From DMER64 sp041654355 (GTDB lineage Bacteria; Bacteroidota; Bacteroidia; Bacteroidales; UBA932): 64,000 nt of DNA. A program made the translations under genes and the position numbers. Below, piece after piece: positions 36,233-44,327 of this stretch; position 1 is the stretch's first letter; each line of letters begins with the position of its first letter. The stretch is taken from NCBI GenBank assembly GCA_041654355.1, contig JBAZDQ010000008.1:1-64000 (forward strand), written 5' to 3'. The notes beneath the pieces were generated by a model. It did not search any database. It saw nothing but the letters and a program-made list of their open reading frames with translations, and was not told the DNA's origin.

Positions 36233-36901
36233 ATGTTGATCGTCTTGGAAGGTTTGGACGGAGCCGGAAAATCCACCCAGTTAAAAGCCATGCAGGCGTA
36301 CTTCAAAGAACGCAGACAGGCCGTGAATTACATGCATTTCCCCTGTTACGATACCCCGGTATACGGCACATTGATCGCCCGGTTTCTAAGAGGAGATTGT
36401 GGCTCCATTGACAAAGTGGATCCCTACCTGGTATCCTTGCTTTTTGCAGGCAATCGTTATGAGATGTCTTCAAGGATCCGGGAATGGCTGGCTGCCGGAA
36501 ATGTTGTTTTACTGGACAGGTATGTTTATTCCAATATTGCCTTTCAATGTGCTAAATTGACCGACAGCGCGGAAAGGACATGCTTGAGAAACTGGATCCT
36601 TAAGATGGAATTCGAACATTTTGGAATACCGCGTCCGGATATCAATCTTTTTCTTGATGTTCCCCTGTCTTTTGTTAAGGAAAAACTGGAATCCCCCCGG
36701 CAGGGAGAAGACCGCTCCTACCTGGAAGGAAAAAGTGATATACATGAGGCTTCCGTGGTGTTTCAGCAAACGGTACGTGAAATATACCTGCAACAGACCG
36801 CCATGGACAAATCGTTCAGGATTATTCCGTGTGAGGATGAACACGGCAATATGGCGCACTGGAAAGTGATTTTTGGCAGAATCCAAACGTATCTTCCATG
36901 A
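36233..36901 (+). CDS. tmk: Thymidylate kinase
   Basis: 222 residues. Phosphorylates dTMP to dTDP in the cytoplasm. P-loop GLDGAGKST at 7-15, the DRY motif in LLDRYVYSNIAFQ, and LFLDVPLSFVKEKL in the core; the lid region holds PRQGEDRSYLEG. It is slightly longer than the common form of about 205 residues. The stop overlaps the next start (ATGA), so it is coupled to the BT_3928-like membrane gene. Confidence 0.95.
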   Translation: MLIVLEGLDGAGKSTQLKAMQAYFKERRQAVNYMHFPCYDTPVYGTLIARFLRGDCGSIDKVDPYLVSLLFAGNRYEMSSRIREWLAAGNVVLLDRYVYSNIAFQCAKLTDSAERTCLRNWILKMEFEHFGIPRPDINLFLDVPLSFVKEKLESPRQGEDRSYLEGKSDIHEASVVFQQTVREIYLQQTAMDKSFRIIPCEDEHGNMAHWKVIFGRIQTYLP

Positions 36902-38127
36902 GAAAATTAGCCCGACTGCTCCTGGGATTGCTTTTTGTCTTCTCGGGAATTGTAAAAGCCATTGATCCCGTTGGATCAGCTTTGGTGTTTTCCGAATATT
37001 TCAATGCCTTTGGTGTAGGCTTTATGGCTCCTCTGTCTTTACCGGCAGGGATTATGCTCTCTACCCTCGAATTCGTTCTGGGGGTTATGGTGTTGCTTGA
37101 TTTCAGAAAACGGACGGCTGCGTGGGGCATGTTTTTGTTCATGTCCTTTTTTACTTTGCTGACACTATGGCTGGCTGTTTTTGATCCGGTACAGGATTGC
37201 GGGTGTTTTGGGGATGCAATCAAATTGTCCAACTGGCAGACCTTTTTCAAGAACCTGGTATTCTGGCCGTTTTCCTTGGCCCTTTTCCTGCAGAGGAACA
37301 GGACTGCTCCCGTTGCCAGGGGAGTGGCCGAATGGCCGGTATGTATATTTTTTGCCTTGATCATTACCGGATTATCAATATATAGTTACAGGCATTTGCC
37401 CCCTGTAGATTTTCGCGGATTCAGGATAGGAAATGACCTTGGGGCGTTACTGGAAGAAGCCCGGAAGAATCCTGAATTTTCATACAGTACGGAATTGATT
37501 TACAGCCGTCAGGGTAAAGAAAAAATTTTTACTGCCGATTCCCTGCCGGACAGAACATGGACATTTGTAGATAGCAGGACCCGGGAAATACGAACCGGGA
37601 AACGTCACAAAATTACAGATTTTTCGGTACGTGACCTTAACGGAAAATCGTTAACGGATTCCATCCTCAATCAAGACCGAACGGCTCTTGTACTGTTGAT
37701 CACATCCGGCAACAATCTGGACAGAAAAACACTTCAAAAACTGGAACCGCTGGTTGCCGAAAGCAAGAAGAACAACCGGCCGTATTATGCAATAAGTGCA
37801 TTGCCTACAGATACAATCCAAAACGTTTTGCAGAAAAACGGACTGGAAATGCCCGTTTACCTGGCCGATAAAAAAACACTGCTTACCATGATACGTTCCA
37901 CACCCGGTTTGATTGTCATGAAAAAAGGCATCGTATTGGCAAAATTCGGATTCCGCGATTTTCCGATAACGGAAAAATGGCTCGAACTGGTAAATCAAGA
38001 CCCGGAAATGATCATAGCAAAAACCCGTATTCACACACGATTGAGAACACAGGTTTTCGTTGCTTTGGTTTTATTGCTGATCTTTCTGCTCAGGAAAGGA
38101 TTCTGGTTTTCCCGGGAACGCTATTGA
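36898..38127 (+). CDS. BT_3928-like membrane protein (DoxX-like plus thioredoxin-like domain)
   Basis: 409 residues. Residues 1-140 hold four hydrophobic helices in a DoxX/MauE-like arrangement (LLLGLLFVFSGIVKAIDP, DPVQDCGCFGDAIKLSNWQTF with two cysteines). One more helix lies near 150, then a soluble region (about 240-370) with a thioredoxin-like order of strands but no CxxC, and a C-terminal helix. It resembles the Bacteroidota BT_3928 family, whose function is unproven; the CGCFGD segment recalls MauE/VKOR-linked redox proteins. Overlaps tmk by 4 bp and abuts the convergent infB stop. Confidence 0.8.
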   Translation: MRKLARLLLGLLFVFSGIVKAIDPVGSALVFSEYFNAFGVGFMAPLSLPAGIMLSTLEFVLGVMVLLDFRKRTAAWGMFLFMSFFTLLTLWLAVFDPVQDCGCFGDAIKLSNWQTFFKNLVFWPFSLALFLQRNRTAPVARGVAEWPVCIFFALIITGLSIYSYRHLPPVDFRGFRIGNDLGALLEEARKNPEFSYSTELIYSRQGKEKIFTADSLPDRTWTFVDSRTREIRTGKRHKITDFSVRDLNGKSLTDSILNQDRTALVLLITSGNNLDRKTLQKLEPLVAESKKNNRPYYAISALPTDTIQNVLQKNGLEMPVYLADKKTLLTMIRSTPGLIVMKKGIVLAKFGFRDFPITEKWLELVNQDPEMIIAKTRIHTRLRTQVFVALVLLLIFLLRKGFWFSRERY

Positions 38128-41004
38128 TCAAAGTTTTCTCTTAACTTCGGTAATGGTATAAGCTTCCACTATATCACCTACCTTGATGTCGTTGTAGCCG
38201 TCTATGTTCAAACCGCAATCATACCCGGATTGCACCTCTTTCACATCGTCTTTAAAACGCTTCAGGGATCCGAGGGTTCCTGCATAGATCACAATGCCGT
38301 CCCTGATTATACGAACTCTCGCATTTCGAGTGATCTTTCCTTCTTTGACCATGCAACCGGCAATTGTCCCCACTTTTGATATTTTAAAGGTTTCCCTAAC
38401 TTCAACCGTTGCCGTGATCTCTTCTTTTTCTTCGGGAGCGAGCATCCCCTCTATTCCTTGTTTGACTTCATCAATGGCATCGTAAATCACTGAATACAGA
38501 CGGATCTCGATCTCTTCTTTTTCAGCCAGTTTACGTGCCGAGGCAGAAGGCCGGACCTGGAACCCGATGATGATGGCATTGGAGGCAGTTGCCAGAAGAA
38601 CATCCGATTCTGAGATGCCTCCGACGGCTTTGTGGATCACATTCACTTGTACTTCCTCTGTTGTAAGTTTGATCAGAGAATCTGACAGCGCTTCAATGGA
38701 GCCGTCCACATCGGCTTTGACAATAATATTCAATTCCTGGAAATTCCCCACAGCAATTCGTCTTCCGATCTCTTCCAGAGTTATGTGTTTCTGAGTTTTC
38801 AGACCCTGAATACGCATGAGTTGTTCTCTCTTTCCGGCGAGCTCACGTGCTTCTTTCTCGTCTTCCATAACCGTAAACAGCTCTCCGGCAGGAGGGGCTC
38901 CGTTCAGGCCCAGTACAGATGCAGGGGTAGCCGGCCCCGCCTGGGTGATCTTTTGTCCTCTTTCGTTATACATAGCGCGTACTTTTCCGGAACAGCAACC
39001 GCTCAGAAGGACATCACCCTGGTGTAACGTTCCATTCTGTACCAGAATGGTTGCCAGGTATCCCCGGCCTTTATCCAATGAAGATTCAATGATCGTTCCC
39101 GAAGCCCTTCTATTGGGATTTGCGCACAATTCCAACAAGTCAGCCTCCAGGAGCACTTTTTCAAGAAGCTTGTCCACATTGGTACCTTGTTTTGCCGAGA
39201 TTTCCTGGCACTGGAATTTTCCTCCCCAGTCTTCGACCAATATATTCATATTAGCCAGCTGTTCCCTGATCTTTTCAGGATTGGCACCGGTTTTGTCAAT
39301 TTTGTTGATGGCGAATATCATGGGAACTCCTGCCGCTGAAGCATGGTTGATTGCTTCTTTTGTCTGTGGCATTATGGCATCATCGGCAGCAATGATGATG
39401 ATAGCCATATCGGTAACCTTTGCCCCGCGTGCTCTCATGGCCGTAAAAGCCTCGTGTCCCGGAGTGTCCAGGAAAGTGATCAGGCGTCCGTTGTCCAGGA
39501 CGACACTGTAGGCCCCTATGTGTTGCGTTATTCCTCCTGCTTCTCCGGCAATAACGTTGGCATCGCGAATATAGTCCAGCAGCGAGGTTTTTCCATGGTC
39601 AACGTGCCCCATGACCGTAACGATAGGAGGTCTTTCACTCAAATCGGCGGGATCATCTGCTTCTTCCTGGATGGTTTCCTGCAGATCTGCGGTGACAAAT
39701 TCAACTTTAAAACCGAATTCCTCGGCAACAAGTTCCATGGCTTCTGCATCTAAACGTTGGTTAATGGAAACCATCAGTCCCAGGTTCATACATGCATCAA
39801 TGACCTTGACAACGGGAACGTTCATCAGTGTAGCCAGTTCGTTAACCGTAACAAACTCGGTTACTTTCAAAACAGTGCTTTCCTGTTCCATGCGTTCCTG
39901 TTCTTCAGCCATACGCTGGTTTACGATATCCCGTTTTTCCCTGCGGTGTTTGGACCCTTTGGTCTTTCCTTTGCCTTCGGTCATACGGGCGTATGTTTCC
40001 TTTATCTGTTTCTGGATTGCATCTTCATCAATTTCAACATGGATGGGTTTGAAATGTTCTTTGCCACGGCCCCTGCTGCGTCCCCCGTTATCACCCTTTT
40101 TGGGCGTTACTTTGTTGACATCCACACGTTCCCTGTGCGGTTTTTGAATTCTTTCGCGTTTTCCTTTATGCTTATCGGATGTCTTCGATTTGTCTTTATC
40201 TTCAGATGATTTCTTTCTGTCAAATTGCGAAAGGTCAATTTGTCCCGTAATCTTTGGCCCGGCCAGTTTTTCAAACTCGGTTTTAATATGTTCGGGTTTT
40301 ACCGGTTTGGGTTGGGGTGCCGGAACCGGCTTTTTCCCCGGTTTCGGTTTGGATTTCGATTCTTTTTCAGGAGCGGGTTTCCGGGGACCATCTTCGGATT
40401 TTTTGACTTCAGCTTCCTTCTCTGTTTTGGGAGCTGGTCTTTCTTTTGTTTTCCGGAATTGATCCAGATCTATTTTTCCAAGTACCGTAGGCCCCTTTTC
40501 AGGGGGCGTTTCCGTTTTCTTAGGAGCGGGTTCCTTTTCAATTGATCCGGGTGCTTTTTCTTCAGCTGAAGGCTCCGGTTCAACAATCGGTTCGATTATT
40601 TCTTCATGTCGGATTTCATGGGAAGGAGCAGGTGCGGGAACAGGCGCCGGCGCGGGTTTGAGAGCCGGATCCGGTATGGCGGGCTTGGGGGTAGGTTCCG
40701 GTGCCGGTTTTGGGGCAGGCTTAGGAACAGGTTTAGGTTCCGGTTCGCGTACAGGTTCCTGAACGGGCGGTTCTTCAGAAGTAGCTTCTTTGACCTTCAG
40801 TATGATCTTTTTGGATTCTTCCTTAAGTTGTAACTCCTTGTCGAATTCCTTTTCTACAAGTGCATAAGCTTCTTCAGAGATCTTACTGTTTGGGGAAGCA
40901 TCAACCTCAAGTCCTTTTTTCTTAAGGAAATCGGTTAGGGTACCTATCCCAATATTAAACTCCTTAACTACTTTGCTAATTCGAATACCTTGTTTTTCCG
41001 ACAT
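38128..41004 (-). CDS. infB: Translation initiation factor IF-2
   Basis: 958 residues. GTPase that brings fMet-tRNA to the 30S subunit. An N-terminal IF2_N segment (1-55) is followed by a long disordered linker (about 75-350) that is Pro/Ala-rich first and Lys/Glu-rich later, then a second IF2_N-like region (about 380-440). The G domain has GHVDHGKT (466-473), DTPGHE (513-518) and NKID (567-570), followed by the C-terminal domains. It lies 9 bp after nusA, with an AAGGAG sequence overlapping the nusA stop. The stop abuts the convergent BT_3928-like gene. Confidence 0.98.
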   Translation of the reverse strand: MSEKQGIRISKVVKEFNIGIGTLTDFLKKKGLEVDASPNSKISEEAYALVEKEFDKELQLKEESKKIILKVKEATSEEPPVQEPVREPEPKPVPKPAPKPAPEPTPKPAIPDPALKPAPAPVPAPAPSHEIRHEEIIEPIVEPEPSAEEKAPGSIEKEPAPKKTETPPEKGPTVLGKIDLDQFRKTKERPAPKTEKEAEVKKSEDGPRKPAPEKESKSKPKPGKKPVPAPQPKPVKPEHIKTEFEKLAGPKITGQIDLSQFDRKKSSEDKDKSKTSDKHKGKRERIQKPHRERVDVNKVTPKKGDNGGRSRGRGKEHFKPIHVEIDEDAIQKQIKETYARMTEGKGKTKGSKHRREKRDIVNQRMAEEQERMEQESTVLKVTEFVTVNELATLMNVPVVKVIDACMNLGLMVSINQRLDAEAMELVAEEFGFKVEFVTADLQETIQEEADDPADLSERPPIVTVMGHVDHGKTSLLDYIRDANVIAGEAGGITQHIGAYSVVLDNGRLITFLDTPGHEAFTAMRARGAKVTDMAIIIIAADDAIMPQTKEAINHASAAGVPMIFAINKIDKTGANPEKIREQLANMNILVEDWGGKFQCQEISAKQGTNVDKLLEKVLLEADLLELCANPNRRASGTIIESSLDKGRGYLATILVQNGTLHQGDVLLSGCCSGKVRAMYNERGQKITQAGPATPASVLGLNGAPPAGELFTVMEDEKEARELAGKREQLMRIQGLKTQKHITLEEIGRRIAVGNFQELNIIVKADVDGSIEALSDSLIKLTTEEVQVNVIHKAVGGISESDVLLATASNAIIIGFQVRPSASARKLAEKEEIEIRLYSVIYDAIDEVKQGIEGMLAPEEKEEITATVEVRETFKISKVGTIAGCMVKEGKITRNARVRIIRDGIVIYAGTLGSLKRFKDDVKEVQSGYDCGLNIDGYNDIKVGDIVEAYTITEVKRKL

Positions 41005-41009
41005 ATACT

Positions 41010-41015
41010 CTCCTT
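41010..41015 (-). promoter_or_regulatory. infB: Shine-Dalgarno-like site of infB
   Basis: AAGGAG on the minus strand ends 5 nt before the infB ATG and overlaps the nusA stop codon. SD sequences are uncommon in this phylum, so this supports the chosen infB start and translational coupling with nusA. Confidence 0.5.
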
Positions 41016-42258
41016 ATTCTTTTGTATCGTTTTCAAATTCTGCTCTGAGAATGCGAATTACTTCCGCTACAGTCTCTTCTTCAAGGTCTGCACGTCTGAC
41101 CAGTTCGGGAATAGGGATGGCCAGGACGCTTTTTGCGGTATCGCAACCAATTTGTTTGAGCGAATCAATAATCCACTGTTCAATTTCATCGTTAAATTCA
41201 TCCAGCATAACGTCCTCTTCATTTTCGTCAACTTCACGGAATACATCAATCTCATAACCGATGAGCATTCCGGCCAGTTTGATGTTTGAACCTCCTTTCC
41301 CAATGGCCAGTGAAACTTCATTAGGTTTGAGATATACGCCAACACGTTTGCCTTCTTCGTTGATTTTGATGGAAGATATCTTTGCAGGACTGAGGGCCCT
41401 TTGGATCAACAACTGGGGATTGGTTGTCCAGTTAATAATATCAATGTTTTCGTTTCTCAATTCCCTGACTATACCGTGTATCCTGGACCCTTTGACTCCT
41501 ACACAGGCGCCTACGGGATCTATACGGTCATCGTAAGATTCAACAGCAACCTTGGCACGTTCTCCGGGTATCCGTACAATCTTCTTGATCGTGATCAGCC
41601 CGTCGTATATTTCAGGAACATCCTGTTCAAACAAACGTTCCAGAAATTTCGGCGATGTTCGTGACAAAATTATGACCGGAGTGTTATTTCTCATTTCGAC
41701 GCTGGAAACCACAGCCCTTACAGTATCTCCTTTGCGAAAATAATCACTGGGAATTTGTTCGGATTTTGGCAATAACAGCTCGTTTCCTTCTTCATCCAAA
41801 ACAAGGACTTCTTTTTTCCATACCTGGTACACTTCCCCAACAAGAATTTCTCCTACCCGGTCCAGGTATTTTGCATGTACATTGGCTTTTTCAATATCCA
41901 TGATCCTGCCCGCCAGGTTTTGTCTGAGGGTAAGAATCCCTCTGCGGCCGAATTCAGAAAGTTTGACCTCTTCTGTATAGGATTCGCCTACTTCGTATGA
42001 ATCGTCAATTTTGGAAACATCTTTCAGGGAAATCTGTGTGTTTGGGTCTTCAACCTCTTCTACAACTTCCCGGTTACGCCAGATCTCAAAATCTCCTTTA
42101 TCAATATTAATAATAACATCGAAATTATCTGCACTTCCATACATTTTGATCAGCTGGGAACGGAATACATCTTCCAAAACGCTCATCATAGTGGGACGGT
42201 CAATATTCTTCAATTCCTTGAATTCGGCAAATGTACTTATCAGATTTAAGCCTTCCAT
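41014..42258 (-). CDS. nusA: Transcription termination/antitermination factor NusA
   Basis: 414 residues: N-terminal RNAP-binding domain (about 1-130), S1 domain (about 135-200, GEILVGEVYQVWKKEVLV), and two KH domains (about 205-345, with GACVGVKGSRIHGIVRELRNENIDI and GKGGSNIKLAGMLIG). It ends soon after the KH2 domain with an acidic, helical tail and lacks the repeated C-terminal domains of E. coli NusA. rimP, often just upstream of nusA, is absent; the gene instead has its own promoter and a leader holding a terminator-like hairpin. infB follows 9 bp later. Confidence 0.97.
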   Translation of the reverse strand: MEGLNLISTFAEFKELKNIDRPTMMSVLEDVFRSQLIKMYGSADNFDVIINIDKGDFEIWRNREVVEEVEDPNTQISLKDVSKIDDSYEVGESYTEEVKLSEFGRRGILTLRQNLAGRIMDIEKANVHAKYLDRVGEILVGEVYQVWKKEVLVLDEEGNELLLPKSEQIPSDYFRKGDTVRAVVSSVEMRNNTPVIILSRTSPKFLERLFEQDVPEIYDGLITIKKIVRIPGERAKVAVESYDDRIDPVGACVGVKGSRIHGIVRELRNENIDIINWTTNPQLLIQRALSPAKISSIKINEEGKRVGVYLKPNEVSLAIGKGGSNIKLAGMLIGYEIDVFREVDENEEDVMLDEFNDEIEQWIIDSLKQIGCDTAKSVLAIPIPELVRRADLEEETVAEVIRILRAEFENDTKE

Positions 42259-42283
42259 ATTGGATAATCAATTTTATTTGTAA

Positions 42284-42308
42284 TAAAAAAGAGGACCAAG
42301 GTCCTCTT
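42284..42308 (-). terminator. Intrinsic terminator in the nusA leader (candidate attenuator)
   Basis: Reading the minus strand: AAGAGGAC, loop CTTG, GTCCTCTT, then TTTT, a perfect 8-bp stem closed by a tetraloop and continued by a U-run. It lies between the predicted nusA promoter (42330-42361) and the nusA ATG at 42258. No minus-strand gene lies upstream for it to terminate, because lpxD is divergent. Confidence 0.75.
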
Positions 42309-42329
42309 GCACGTGTTCCTAATCGGCTG

Positions 42330-42361
42330 CAAATGTAAATAATTTAGTGGTTTCCAACAAA
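42330..42361 (-). promoter_or_regulatory. Promoter of nusA-infB
   Basis: On the minus strand TTTG (42361-42358), a 20-nt spacer, then TACATTTG (42337-42330): both elements match the consensus fully. Predicted start is near 42324, giving a leader of about 66 nt that contains the terminator-like hairpin. Confidence 0.75.
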
Positions 42362-42373
42362 TTTATTTAGGAA

Positions 42374-42405
42374 TTTGCATTATTTCATAAATGGAACGAA
42401 ATTTG
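42374..42405 (+). promoter_or_regulatory. Promoter of the lpxD-lpxC-lpxA operon
   Basis: TTTG (42374-42377), a 20-nt spacer, then GAAATTTG (42398-42405), one mismatch to TAnnTTTG. Predicted start is near 42411, about 20 nt before the lpxD ATG. It diverges from the nusA promoter, with the two -33 elements 12 bp apart. Confidence 0.5.
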
Positions 42406-42431
42406 CTCGGAATTCCTAAATATTTAATGAT

Positions 42432-43418
42432 ATGGAACTGACAGCCGGAATGATTGCCGATCATTTAAAAGGAGAAGTGATTGGTGATCGCGATGTTATT
42501 GTTATCGGAGTGGCACGCATTGAACAGGGAAAAGCCGGGACGGCCTGTTTCCTGGCCAATTTGAAATATGAAAAATACCTCTATGAGACAAAAGCTTCTG
42601 TTGTTCTGATAAACAGGGGCTTTGTACCATCTGCGGAAGTAAAAGCAACTTTGATCAAAGTTGACGATGCCTATTCTGCCGTTGCCGCTTTACTGGCAAT
42701 GTTTACCACACAAAAGAAGAAAAAAGGATGGGAATTCCCTCACAGTATTTCCCGGAAAGCTTCCATTGGGAGAAAAGTATATATAGGGGCGCACAGTTAC
42801 ATAGGGAAACGTGCACGAATAGGGAACGGAGCGCAGATATATCCCCAGGTATTTATAGGCGATAATGTTCGTATTGGAGCAGGGACCGTGCTTTATCCCG
42901 GAGTAAAAGTCTATGACGATTGCATAATAGGTGAGAATTGCATTCTACACGCCAATGCCGTTATCGGATCTGACGGGTTCGGTTTTGCTCCTTCTTCTGA
43001 TGGAACCTATCGAAAAATTCCACAAACGGGGAATGTCATTATTGAAGACAATGTTGAGATAGGCGCAAATACGGTAGTAGACAGAGCTACCATGGGGTCC
43101 ACCATTATTCGCAAAGGGGTCAAACTGGACAATTTGATCCAGATAGCGCATAATGTGGAGGTAGGCGAGAACACCGTCATGGCTGCCCAAAGCGGAATTG
43201 CCGGTTCTACACACCTTGGGCCCAATTGTATGATAGGCGGTCAGGCAGGGATCGTTGGACATTTGCAAATACCGGCCCGTACCCAATTGGGGGCACAAAC
43301 CGGGGTTATTGGTCCTGTAAAAGAGGAGGGAAGTATTTTATTAGGAATGCCTGCTATCGATCACAAAATCTTTATGAGGGCGTATGCCCGCTTCAAAAGA
43401 TCAGGAATAAAAAACTAA
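42432..43418 (+). CDS. lpxD: UDP-3-O-(3-hydroxyacyl)glucosamine N-acyltransferase
   Basis: 328 residues. Adds the N-linked hydroxyacyl chain in lipid A synthesis. An N-terminal uridine-binding domain (1-95) precedes a left-handed beta-helix of hexapeptide repeats (about 105-300, IGRKVYIGAHSYIGKRARIGNG...). The catalytic His240 is in LIQIAHNVEVG. The stop abuts the lpxC ATG with no spacer, so the cluster is tightly coupled. Confidence 0.96.
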   Translation: MELTAGMIADHLKGEVIGDRDVIVIGVARIEQGKAGTACFLANLKYEKYLYETKASVVLINRGFVPSAEVKATLIKVDDAYSAVAALLAMFTTQKKKKGWEFPHSISRKASIGRKVYIGAHSYIGKRARIGNGAQIYPQVFIGDNVRIGAGTVLYPGVKVYDDCIIGENCILHANAVIGSDGFGFAPSSDGTYRKIPQTGNVIIEDNVEIGANTVVDRATMGSTIIRKGVKLDNLIQIAHNVEVGENTVMAAQSGIAGSTHLGPNCMIGGQAGIVGHLQIPARTQLGAQTGVIGPVKEEGSILLGMPAIDHKIFMRAYARFKRSGIKN

Positions 43419-44321
43419 ATGAAACAACATACGGTTCTCAATAATATTGAATTAAACGGTGTGGGATTACACACAGGAGAAAAGACAGCTATCAGGATAT
43501 GTCCGGCTCCGGAATGGTCCGGAATCCGATTTCAGCGTATGGATATACCCCGGCAACCGGTCCTGGAAGCACTGGCAGATTATGTGGTTAATACCAACAG
43601 AAGCACGGTGTTGTCTAAGGATAATGTAACGGTTGGGACAACCGAACATCTGTTGTCTGCTTTTTTCGGTATGGGGATAGACAATGCCCTGGTACAAATA
43701 TGGGGTGGAGAGATCCCTGTCTTGGACGGAAGTGCATTGCCTTTTGCCCACATGATAAAAGAAACGGGTCTTGCCATGCAGCACGCTGACAGAGAATACA
43801 TAACGATTTCGGAACCCATTACATTCACTGATAATAATTCAGGTACTGTCATCGAGATCACTCCATCAGAGCAACTTAAGGTACATGTTATTATTGATTT
43901 TAACTCCCGGGTGCTTGGTAAACAGGAATTTATATATACAGAAGACACGGATTTTTTTCAAGAGATAGCTGCCAGCAGAACTTTTGTTTTTTTACACGAA
44001 GTATTGGCCCTTTTCCAAAAAGGGTTGGTTAAGGGCGGAGATCTTGAGAATGCGCTGGTTATTTCTGAAAAGGAAATTAGTCCTGAAGAACTGGAATCAT
44101 TAAGGCAATTATACAACAAACCAAAGCTGGATATTAATGAAGGTTATTTGAACGAATCCGGATTACGCTTTCCCGATGAATGTGCGCGACATAAAACCAT
44201 GGATCTTTTAGGAGATTTGATGTTGGCAGGAAAACGCATACGGGCAGTTGTCCGCGCTTATAAACCGGGTCATGCGGCCAATGCGGCCGTTGCCGGTTTG
44301 ATAAGAAAACAAATGAAATAA
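43419..44321 (+). CDS. lpxC: UDP-3-O-acyl-N-acetylglucosamine deacetylase, unfused
   Basis: 300 residues, single-domain LpxC. Zinc-dependent committed step of lipid A synthesis. Catalytic Glu76 and zinc ligand His77 (TTEHLLSAFFGMGIDNA), zinc ligands His258 and Asp262 (CARHKTMDLLGDL), and catalytic His285 (YKPGHAAN) are all present. In most Bacteroidota this protein is about 460 residues because FabZ is fused to its C-terminus. Here the frame stops after the LpxC domain and lpxA begins 6 bp later, with no room for a FabZ remnant. Confidence 0.96.
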   Translation: MKQHTVLNNIELNGVGLHTGEKTAIRICPAPEWSGIRFQRMDIPRQPVLEALADYVVNTNRSTVLSKDNVTVGTTEHLLSAFFGMGIDNALVQIWGGEIPVLDGSALPFAHMIKETGLAMQHADREYITISEPITFTDNNSGTVIEITPSEQLKVHVIIDFNSRVLGKQEFIYTEDTDFFQEIAASRTFVFLHEVLALFQKGLVKGGDLENALVISEKEISPEELESLRQLYNKPKLDINEGYLNESGLRFPDECARHKTMDLLGDLMLAGKRIRAVVRAYKPGHAANAAVAGLIRKQMK

Positions 44322-44327
44322 AATACT

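Noticed and set aside
38816..40147. Long forward open frames opposite infB
   Set aside because: Ser/Phe-rich translations are the complement of the Lys/Glu-rich and GTPase coding of IF-2. No start signal or family match.
42284..42308. Terminator acting on the plus strand before lpxD
   Set aside because: The T-run is only on the minus strand; on the plus strand the hairpin is preceded by A and followed by GCACG.
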